A stretch of DNA of 8,060 nucleotides, taken from Rhodospirillaceae bacterium. Its GTDB lineage: Bacteria > Pseudomonadota > Alphaproteobacteria > UBA8366. Positions 1 through 5,529 of this stretch are shown here, one piece after another. Within the stretch, counting starts at the first letter, position 1, and every line of letters starts with the position of its first letter. The notes beneath the pieces are model-generated. The model was given only the letters and a program-made list of their open reading frames with translations. It was not told where the DNA came from and ran no database searches. Position numbers and translations under genes: made by a program. Location: positions 118,589-126,648 of the forward strand of contig PARQ01000007.1 of assembly GCA_002711555.1 (NCBI GenBank). Reading direction: 5' to 3'.

Positions 1-23
1 GCGCAGCTCAAATCAATCAAATG

Positions 24-596
24 TTATTTGAGATCCACTGTTTCACTCTTGGTTATTGAAGCAAACCTCTCACATATATGCAGCACTGCCTGATGATCAT
101 CTTCTGAGCCAGCACAACAGCAATCCTCTATGATTGTAATTAGAAAATCCCGATCATGCCCTTCTTTAGCCGTCGAGAGGACAACCCCGGACGTCGAGAT
201 ACCAGTTATATAGATACTCTTAACACCTTGCGCTCGAAGCAACGGACTCATGCGCGTTCCATAAAATGGGCTGACGCGGTGTTTTATGATGTCAAAGTCA
301 CCCTCTTGAGGTGACAGATCGGGGTGCACTTCAGTTCCCCATGTATCGAGCTTAAATCGCCCCGCCTTCATAGCTCCGGTAAACAATGGAGAGCTTGAAG
401 AAACCTCACGATAATCAGAGGAAAAACCAACCCGAATAAACCCAATTAGGATACCAGCCTCGCGTGCCTTCTCTATTACCACAGCGTTATTTTCAATAAT
501 TTTGCGCCGCCGCACTTCCTTCAAGTATGGGCTCGGACCATCTTCGTGAACAAGATCATTTATCATATCTCCTACTAACAAAACTGACTTAGCCAT
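24..596 (-). CDS. Isochorismatase-family hydrolase lacking the nucleophilic cysteine
   Basis: This is a single-domain soluble protein of about 190 residues, normal for the isochorismatase-like (cysteine hydrolase) family. Numbered from the chosen start, the N-terminal strand LLVGDMINDLV carries the conserved Asp (D10). The conserved Lys is K105 in IIKHRVSPFYGT. The usual third catalytic motif, G-x-x-T-x-x-C-V, reads GISTSGVV here (132-139), so Val138 stands where the Cys should be. The family covers amidases, nicotinamidase-like enzymes and vinyl-ether-cleaving isochorismatases. The last group (EntB, PhzD) also lacks the Cys, so the protein need not be dead, but a thiol mechanism is excluded. 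A start at 611 is possible, but the ATG at 596 has GGAGAG four bases upstream and is preferred. No signal peptide or membrane segment is seen, so it is probably cytosolic. It lies downstream of the dehydrogenase on the same strand, separated by about 400 bases, so cotranscription is uncertain. The substrate is unknown. Confidence 0.88.
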   Translation of the reverse strand: MAKSVLLVGDMINDLVHEDGPSPYLKEVRRRKIIENNAVVIEKAREAGILIGFIRVGFSSDYREVSSSSPLFTGAMKAGRFKLDTWGTEVHPDLSPQEGDFDIIKHRVSPFYGTRMSPLLRAQGVKSIYITGISTSGVVLSTAKEGHDRDFLITIIEDCCCAGSEDDHQAVLHICERFASITKSETVDLK

Positions 597-993
597 ATTG
601 CTCTCCAACATATGGCCAACACATCCAGAATGGCGATGGCCAGGGTTTTATTATTTCTTCACTGCGGGCTTTTCTTGCACAGCCGTTAGCAAAACTCGGG
701 AAATAATATTAACGAGTCTCTTGTTGACCCAGTATTTAAATGTGTTTTTGCACTACTGGAAATGAGATTTACACTTTTTCAATTCTTTCTAAAGCAACAC
801 ATGATTAACAGGCCCACTGTCTCTCCGATTATGCACCCCGTCAAACAATGAAGGTCGAATGCGCTGACGCAACAAACGAATGCACGCTAAAAATATAGCA
901 ACCTTTAGCGTGATCGCAATTCTTATTCACTCCCAGCATTTAAGCGCTGAAAATAAGGAGAGGTCAAGAAGCGGGTTTGGTGCTAGTACAAAA
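597..993. other. Non-coding gap between hydrolase and dehydrogenase genes
   Basis: About 400 bases separate two same-strand genes. I see no gene with a convincing start, ribosome site and protein character on either strand, no tRNA and no tandem repeat. The only clear structure is an inverted repeat at 883-912, listed separately. The hydrolase promoter should lie in the part nearest 597, but I found no hexamer pair good enough to call. Confidence 0.6.
883..912 (-). terminator. 9-bp inverted repeat, weak terminator candidate
   Basis: CACGCTAAA (883-891) and TTTAGCGTG (904-912) are perfect inverted copies around a 12-base loop. On the minus strand the hairpin begins about 80 bases after the dehydrogenase stop codon. 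The bases after it are only moderately T-rich (CATTCGTTTGTTG) and do not form a clean U-run. It could be a weak terminator, an mRNA-end stabiliser or a protein-binding site. The hairpin itself is directly visible; its role is inferred. Confidence 0.4.
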
Positions 994-2079
994 TTATGGG
1001 AATTTGGGTTTACCAAGAAAATTTTTACCTTTTGTGTTAGATGCAGCATCCATCACCATTTTTTCCCACTGATTCTTTGTTGGCCCATATGTAGTTGGGT
1101 TGCGAGACACACCCAGTCTATCGAAAAACTTTTCAAAGTCGCGAACGCCAGAGTCAAGGTTATCGCCAAATATTGTTTTCAAACTTTCATCGCAATTACG
1201 ATCAAAACCTATTGACCAACTCATTACCATTGGCAAAGAGAAACCGCACGCTATGCCATGCGGAACCCCATAGTTTAAGGACAAATCATAGGACAATTGG
1301 TGTGCAATCGATGTACGCGTCTGTGAGAGAGCAATGCCTGCTTTCATCGCGGCTGCAGACATCGTAGTCCGCAGTTCTAAGTTCGCAAGATCATCGACCA
1401 ATAGCGGAAGGAAACGTATCACACTGCGCGCTGCTTGTTCTGCAATTGGCTGAGTTATGAAATTCCGGTTGGTTTGCCATATACTTTCCAGCGCATGGCT
1501 CAGTGCATCAAGACCGGTCGAGATTGTCTGATCTCTAGGGAGAGTGAGCGTTAGTTCTGGGTCTACTACGGCATACTCAGGAAAGCCATAATTAGAGCGC
1601 ACACCCCATTTGCCTCCGTTTGCTCGGTCCCAGATCACAGCACCAAGCGACATCTCCGAACCAGTACCTGCATTGGTTGGCACCGCTATAATGCTGGGTT
1701 TTTTAAGTTCATCAGCGCGCCCACCTCCGGTAATCAGGTGTTCCTTGAGCAACTCCCAGTCACCCCCCGATACTGCAAGTGCTTTAGCAGTATCTATGGC
1801 AGACCCCCCCCCCAAGCCTACAAAAACTTCAGGAAATTTTGGGAGCTTCTTCAGTTCCTCACAACCAGCTTTAACCTCTGGAAAGTCAGGATTGGCTTTT
1901 ACATTGTTGATAATGATTGCCGCACCTCTACCAGCATCCTCGAGCCGGCGAACGAGTTGCATTGAAAATGTCTCATCATACGTTACGATCGCATAAACGC
2001 GATTGGCAATAAGTTCCGGCAACTTATCAAAGCTACCAGGTCCAAAAACTGCTTTAACTGGATTATAAAATTCAGTCAT
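994..2079 (-). CDS. Iron-containing alcohol dehydrogenase, phosphonoacetaldehyde-reductase-like
   Basis: A complete group III (iron-dependent) alcohol dehydrogenase of 361 residues, close to the family's usual 370-390. Numbered from the chosen start, the nucleotide-binding glycine motif is GLGGGSAIDTAKALA (88-102), and the second cofactor segment is PTNAGTGSEMS (134-144). All four expected metal ligands are present: D191 and H195 in TGLDALSHALES, and H260 and H274 fourteen residues apart in AHQLSYDLSLNYGVPHG. The last segment, with SQTRTS just before it, resembles the phosphonoacetaldehyde/hydroxyethylphosphonate dehydrogenase branch (PhpC-like) more than FucO or butanol dehydrogenases. That subfamily call is from memory of motifs and is tentative. 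It would reduce an aldehyde, or oxidise the alcohol, with NAD(P)H in the cytosol. The ATG at 2079 has GGGAG eight bases upstream. An in-frame ATG at 2112 has no clear ribosome site. Ten consecutive G on the coding strand (1804-1813) encode the glycine motif. No phosphonate gene is visible nearby. Confidence 0.92.
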   Translation of the reverse strand: MTEFYNPVKAVFGPGSFDKLPELIANRVYAIVTYDETFSMQLVRRLEDAGRGAAIIINNVKANPDFPEVKAGCEELKKLPKFPEVFVGLGGGSAIDTAKALAVSGGDWELLKEHLITGGGRADELKKPSIIAVPTNAGTGSEMSLGAVIWDRANGGKWGVRSNYGFPEYAVVDPELTLTLPRDQTISTGLDALSHALESIWQTNRNFITQPIAEQAARSVIRFLPLLVDDLANLELRTTMSAAAMKAGIALSQTRTSIAHQLSYDLSLNYGVPHGIACGFSLPMVMSWSIGFDRNCDESLKTIFGDNLDSGVRDFEKFFDRLGVSRNPTTYGPTKNQWEKMVMDAASNTKGKNFLGKPKFP

Positions 2080-2165
2080 GCCTCTAACTCCCGAGTAACC
2101 CTCCACCGGCATTTCCGTATTATCTGAAACCTACTCCAAATTCACACATAGAAATGTCCGATATC

Positions 2166-2177
2166 AAGTATATACTT
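2166..2177. promoter_or_regulatory. Perfect 12-bp palindrome, candidate operator
   Basis: AAGTATATACTT is its own reverse complement. It sits between the divergent dehydrogenase (start 2079) and lyase (start 2325), about 87 and 147 bases upstream of them. Short AT-rich palindromes in a shared divergent region suit a dimeric regulator of the GntR or similar class controlling both genes. No regulator gene is in the window, so this is inference from position and symmetry. It contains a TATACT that could also act as a -10 element in either direction, though no matching -35 was found. Confidence 0.4.
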
Positions 2178-2266
2178 AAACGGCGTCCTAAATATTTTGG
2201 TCGCTGGCCTCCACCAGCTTTACCATCTACTGTTGACGAGATAGAGGTGTTTGCGAGGTTTTTTTG

Positions 2267-2285
2267 CCTTTTTCCCAGAAAAAGG
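2267..2285 (+). promoter_or_regulatory. Hairpin in the probable leader of the lyase gene
   Basis: CCTTTTT (2267-2273) pairs with AAAAAGG (2279-2285) across a CCCAG loop. An alternative pairing uses TTTCCC (2271-2276) with GGGAAA (2285-2290), so the two folds exclude each other. It lies about 40 bases upstream of the lyase start. No U-run follows, so it is not a standard terminator. It may be a leader structure or only a by-product of A- and T-runs. Confidence 0.25.
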
Positions 2286-2324
2286 GGAAATCTTGTAAGG
2301 TGTTATTAAACCATGGAGTGAAAA

Positions 2325-3290
2325 ATGAGTGATTATCCAAAATTCGTGCACATCTCAGAGGAGGGCCCTCGGGAAGGCTTTCAAATAGAGAAAGGACCAA
2401 TATCAACAGATGATAAGATCCACCTTATCAACTCACTTTCAAATACTGGACTTAAGCATATCCAGATCTGCTCATTTGTAAATCCAAAGAGAGTTCCGGG
2501 CATGGCTGATGCCGCAGCGGTAGCTGACGGAATTATAGTGAACCCGAAAGTTGAATATTCGGCTCTCTGGTTTAATGAGCGCGGTCTCAAACAAGCGATG
2601 GCGTTCCAGCACTTGAGCGTGGACCTGAAAATCACTTTGTATGCTTCTGAGCATTTCTTAATCAGCAACTTGAACCGAGACTTTAAACAACACCTGAAAA
2701 AGACTCGTGAACTTATCAAATTCTGTTTGGAAAAAAATGTTCCTGTTACTCGGGCTGGCATAAACGCTGCATTTGGCTGTAATTTTGAAGGAGATGTTTC
2801 TACTGAAAATCTGGTGCAAGCGGTGGACAGCACGCTTTCTTTAGCCGAAGAGTTTGAGCTGAACATTGAGTCTTTTAGTTTGGCAGATTCAATGGCGTGG
2901 GCCACACCGCTAAGTATCAAGCGCGGCGTGGGAGCGGTAAAAGATAAGTACCCCGACATGCCTATAAGGTTGCACCTTCACAATACTCGAGGAATGGGGA
3001 TCGCAAATGCCTATGCCGGCTTGGAGATGGGTGTTGACAGATTTGACTCGTCCATCGCTGGCTTGGGCGGATGTCCATTTGCGAAGCATAAAGGTGCAGC
3101 TGGCAATGTTTCTACCGAGGATCTCGCATTTATGTGCAGTGAAATGGATATTGAAACCGGTCTCGATCTTGATGCGTTGATCAGAGCCTCGAATGTAGCG
3201 ACCAAAGTTGTCGGCCATGATACTCCAGCTTGTATATCTAAGGGTGGATCATTAGCAGCGATCAGGCAGCGGCTTGATGAAATGCCTTAG
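2325..3290 (+). CDS. HMG-CoA lyase superfamily protein with altered active site
   Basis: A TIM-barrel lyase of the HMGL/pyruvate carboxyltransferase superfamily, 321 residues, the usual length for bacterial HMG-CoA lyases. Recognisable blocks are EEGPREGFQIEKGPI (12-26), SFVNPKRVPGMADAAAV (50-66), INAAFGCNFEGDVS (146-159), SLADSMAWATP (185-195), the metal pair H217/H219 in HLHNTRG, and GLGGCPFA with C250 (247-253), then GNVSTED (260-266). True HMG-CoA lyases read GPRDG, FGCPYEG, LGDT, HxHDT and GGCPYAxGxxGN. Here the catalytic Arg (R16) and both His remain, but the metal-ligand Asp is Glu (E17), HDT is HNT, and the cysteine loop is two residues longer. It should cleave or form a C-C bond in a short acyl compound, perhaps a CoA thioester, but the substrate may not be HMG-CoA. 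The start is supported by GGAG at 2315-2318, six bases from the ATG. It is divergent from the dehydrogenase and convergent with the synthase. Confidence 0.87.
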   Translation: MSDYPKFVHISEEGPREGFQIEKGPISTDDKIHLINSLSNTGLKHIQICSFVNPKRVPGMADAAAVADGIIVNPKVEYSALWFNERGLKQAMAFQHLSVDLKITLYASEHFLISNLNRDFKQHLKKTRELIKFCLEKNVPVTRAGINAAFGCNFEGDVSTENLVQAVDSTLSLAEEFELNIESFSLADSMAWATPLSIKRGVGAVKDKYPDMPIRLHLHNTRGMGIANAYAGLEMGVDRFDSSIAGLGGCPFAKHKGAAGNVSTEDLAFMCSEMDIETGLDLDALIRASNVATKVVGHDTPACISKGGSLAAIRQRLDEMP

Positions 3291-3313
3291 GGCGATGATT
3301 CTAACATTTATCA

Positions 3314-3351
3314 TTCTTGCCTACATTTTGTAGGCCAGGTAGAAGCAAGAA
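3314..3351. terminator. Nested inverted repeats between convergent genes
   Basis: GCCTACA (3319-3325) and TGTAGGC (3329-3335) form a perfect 7-bp stem with a three-base loop, 29 bases after the lyase stop. An outer pair, TTCTTGC (3314-3320) and GCAAGAA (3345-3351), shares two bases with the inner stem. A further weak pair, TGTGGC (3400-3405) and GCCACA (3425-3430), lies closer to the synthase end. None is followed by a real U-run on either strand. Position between two convergent genes favours a role in ending or protecting both mRNAs, but this is inferred. Confidence 0.4.
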
Positions 3352-3475
3352 GACATGTTACAGTTTGCAAAAAGTTGCCAGCGGCACGGTATTTGCTGAT
3401 GTGGCCTAGGCGTTAGTTCGTACAGCCACAACATTTTACAATTATAGATTAAAAATAATAACAATCAAAACCGCA

Positions 3476-5140
3476 TTACATCTTTACAGATACGTTTCCA
3501 AGTCGCTCGGTTAACTTCATATTTTCACTATAATCTACAGGCACAGCGACCAACGCAGGGCCATTTTGATTAAATGCAGCCTCCAGCGCAGGCCACATTT
3601 CTTCAGGTTTCTCAATCTCGGTACCCCACATACCATAAGCCTCAGCCAATTTTTTAAAATCGGGATTGCCGAATTTTAAATTACTGTGTTTACCATTAAA
3701 TCCTACCTGCTGTTTCCATTTTATCAGGCCGTATTCACCATCAATCCAAACCATGGCTACAATATTGAGTTTTAGCCGGACCGCGGTTTCCAGTTCCTGG
3801 ATATTCATAGCAAAGCCAGCATCGCCGGAAATCGATAGAACCTTTCGATCTGGGAATGCCAACTTCGCACCAATTGAGCCAGGCATTGCGAAACCCATGG
3901 TGCAAAACCCGTTTGAAATGAGGCAAGTGTTAGGTTCTTTGCATTGATAATAGCGTGCAATCCACATCTTGTGAGCCCCAACATCCGATAGCAGAATGTC
4001 GGAGTCACCCATAAATTTACGTACGTCGTAAATAATGCGCTGTGGTTTCATAGGGAAAGATGCATCATCTTTTTCAGCAATGAAATCATCAGCCATTTTT
4101 TTACGCAGGCTCGCACGGCCTTTAATGTCAAAAAGCGGCAGCTCTGCTTTGTATTGCTTTTCAAGCATTTCGTTTATCTGCCAAAGTGCATCAGCAAGAT
4201 CAGCAATAACCTCAATAGTCGGAACATAATCCCTATCTACTTCAGCTGGCAAAAAATCAATGTGGACAATACGCTTTAACGTTTTATTTGTGCGATTCCA
4301 TGCCGACGGAGCATATTCAACAAGATCATACCCACAAGAAATGATTAAATCTGAGTCGTCAAATGCCAAGTTATTGTAATCGCCAGAACCTAATCCCATT
4401 GTGAAAAGACAGTGTTCATCATCCATCGGGATCGCGCCTTTGCCCATAAATGTGTTTACAACGCCAATGCCTGTATTTTGAGCAAGACGATTAAGTTGAG
4501 CCGCAGCACGTTTCCGAATAGCTCCATTGCCGGCTAGTATAATCGGTTGTTTAGCATTTACTATTAGTTCAACTGCCGACGCTACTGCTTTATGATCAGC
4601 ACCAGGACGACGTACCTTAATGGGTACCATCGGCATACTATCGACCTCTTCCTTAGCTACGTCTTCAGGGAGCTCGAGCACGCAAAGGCCTGGCTTCTCA
4701 GTCTCAGCAATTTTAAATGCTTTCCGGACACATTCTGTAATATTACTGCCCGCAACAATAGTTTGTGTCCACTTGCTAATTGGCTCCACCATTCGTATCG
4801 AATCCATTATTTGATGGCTTTCTTTATGCAGCCGCATAGTTGAACCTTGACCGATTATGGCAATTACGGGTGCCCGGTCCATGTTTGCATCAGCCAGGCC
4901 TGTAACCAAATTAGTAGCTCCTGGGCCCAGAGTAGCAAGGCACACGCCAGCCTTACCAGTCAACCGACCGTAAGCATCTGCCATGAAGGCAGCGGCCTGT
5001 TCGTGACGACAGAGGACAAAATCAATGTTACTGTCCATCAGTGAGATCATCATATCGGCGTTTTCCTCGCCCGGCACGCCAAAGATACGTTCTACACCCT
5101 CCGCCTCAAGACATTGCACAAATAGATCAGAGGCTTTCAT
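3476..5140 (-). CDS. Thiamine-diphosphate enzyme, AlsS-type acetolactate synthase-like
   Basis: A full-length ThDP-dependent enzyme of 554 residues with N-terminal pyrimidine-binding, central, and C-terminal pyrophosphate-binding domains. Numbered from the chosen start, the catalytic Glu is E47 in RHEQAAAFMADAYGR. The central domain has GYDLVEYAPSAWN (270-282), close to the GYDPxEYxxxxWN pattern of catabolic, FAD-independent acetolactate synthases. The ThDP/Mg motif begins GDAGFAMN (439-446), with D440 and D467 spaced 27 apart. An Asp at the second site fits AlsS-like enzymes, whereas biosynthetic AHAS has Asn. The enzyme would condense two pyruvates to acetolactate with loss of CO2, or act on a related 2-oxoacid. 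No small regulatory subunit (IlvH) follows, also favouring the catabolic type. ATG codons at 5182 and 5149 are in frame, but the one at 5140 has AAGGA eight bases upstream and begins the conserved MKASDLF. An inverted repeat at 5161-5180 lies in its leader. Exact substrate is uncertain. Confidence 0.9.
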   Translation of the reverse strand: MKASDLFVQCLEAEGVERIFGVPGEENADMMISLMDSNIDFVLCRHEQAAAFMADAYGRLTGKAGVCLATLGPGATNLVTGLADANMDRAPVIAIIGQGSTMRLHKESHQIMDSIRMVEPISKWTQTIVAGSNITECVRKAFKIAETEKPGLCVLELPEDVAKEEVDSMPMVPIKVRRPGADHKAVASAVELIVNAKQPIILAGNGAIRKRAAAQLNRLAQNTGIGVVNTFMGKGAIPMDDEHCLFTMGLGSGDYNNLAFDDSDLIISCGYDLVEYAPSAWNRTNKTLKRIVHIDFLPAEVDRDYVPTIEVIADLADALWQINEMLEKQYKAELPLFDIKGRASLRKKMADDFIAEKDDASFPMKPQRIIYDVRKFMGDSDILLSDVGAHKMWIARYYQCKEPNTCLISNGFCTMGFAMPGSIGAKLAFPDRKVLSISGDAGFAMNIQELETAVRLKLNIVAMVWIDGEYGLIKWKQQVGFNGKHSNLKFGNPDFKKLAEAYGMWGTEIEKPEEMWPALEAAFNQNGPALVAVPVDYSENMKLTERLGNVSVKM

Positions 5141-5160
5141 GTATGTCATCCTTCGCTGGA

Positions 5161-5180
5161 GCAATATTGGATAATATTGC
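5161..5180. promoter_or_regulatory. Perfect inverted repeat upstream of the synthase, operator candidate
   Basis: GCAATATT (5161-5168) and AATATTGC (5173-5180) are perfect inverted arms around GGAT. The site ends 21 bases before the preferred start of the acetolactate synthase-like gene, beside its ribosome site. The dyad includes a TATTAT (minus strand) that could serve as a -10 element. A repressor bound here would block transcription or early elongation, and the RNA hairpin could also affect translation. The repeat is seen directly; the function is inferred. Confidence 0.45.
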
Positions 5181-5299
5181 AATTACAGGTAGCTGATAGA
5201 TCAAAAGTGATATCGCCAAAATCTATTTTTCTTGATAAACAGTAATGGCAAATAAAAAATTATTTATACGTTTTGTTCTACAATAAATAAATGATTGTT

Positions 5300-5326
5300 C
5301 GGAGGAAAATCACGGGTATACCTCCG
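5300..5326 (-). terminator. Weak inverted repeat downstream of tRNA-Leu
   Basis: CGGAGG (5300-5305) and CCTCCG (5321-5326) form a 6-bp GC-rich stem with a 15-base loop, starting 17 bases beyond the CCA end of the tRNA. After it the minus strand is AT-rich (CATTTATTTATT) but has no continuous U-run. It may help end or process the tRNA transcript. Confidence 0.3.
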
Positions 5327-5342
5327 TTAGTTGAGCCATGAA

Positions 5343-5429
5343 TGGTGCCCCCAGAGAGACTCGAACTCTCACTCTGTTGCCAGAACTGGATTTTGAATCC
5401 AGCGCGTCTACCAATTCCGCCACAGGGGC
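5343..5429 (-). tRNA. tRNA-Leu (anticodon CAA)
   Basis: An 87-base tRNA with class II architecture. The 5' strand GCCCCTG pairs with TGGGGGC, followed by discriminator A and an encoded CCA. The anticodon stem CTGGA/TCCAG closes the loop TTCAAAA, giving anticodon CAA, which reads UUG leucine codons. The T arm is GAGAG-TTCGAGT-CTCTC. The long variable arm, TCTG/CAGA closed by GCAA, is the mark of tRNA-Leu. The D region GGCGGAATTGGTAGACGC is standard for leucine tRNAs. Two adjacent G-U pairs sit at the inner end of the acceptor stem (6-67 and 7-66), which is tolerable. Open frames over this stretch on both strands are artefacts of the tRNA. Its own promoter lies at 5451-5478. Confidence 0.97.
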
Positions 5430-5450
5430 CTCGTTCGCTAATTTTTTTAC

Positions 5451-5478
5451 ATAATACTTGTGCATATTTTTGGGTCAA
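5451..5478 (-). promoter_or_regulatory. Sigma70-type promoter of tRNA-Leu
   Basis: On the minus strand TTGACC (5473-5478) and TATTAT (5451-5456) are separated by 16 bases. Each matches five of six bases of the housekeeping consensus. The -10 ends 21 bases before the mature tRNA 5' end, so transcription would start with a leader of about 14 bases to be trimmed by RNase P. Placement and match are both good for a strong stable-RNA promoter. Confidence 0.7.
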
Positions 5479-5529
5479 TAAAACAAAGCAGAGGCACATT
5501 TCAAAAATATCCTTTAACCTATTGAAATT

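Noticed and set aside
612..689. Short plus-strand frame (25 codons) with a hydrophobic stretch like a signal peptide.
   Set aside because: It is too short, with no ribosome site and no supporting context; hydrophobicity comes from a T-rich stretch.
880..1215. Plus-strand frame of 111 codons.
   Set aside because: Most of it is antisense to the conserved dehydrogenase C-terminus, it has no ribosome site, and the protein has no recognisable character.
1610..1996. Plus-strand frame of 128 codons rich in Pro and Ser.
   Set aside because: It is the shadow of the dehydrogenase cofactor-binding region, which has clear family motifs on the other strand.
2233..2260. TTGACG as a -35 box for the lyase.
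   Set aside because: The bases 16-18 further on (G/T-rich) do not resemble a -10 element.
2381..2959. Minus-strand frame of 192 codons.
   Set aside because: It is antisense to the HMGL-type lyase, whose motifs are conserved on the plus strand, and it resembles no family.
5343..5346. Second copy of the tRNA 3' end as an attachment site.
   Set aside because: No other copy of the terminal tRNA sequence was found anywhere in the window.
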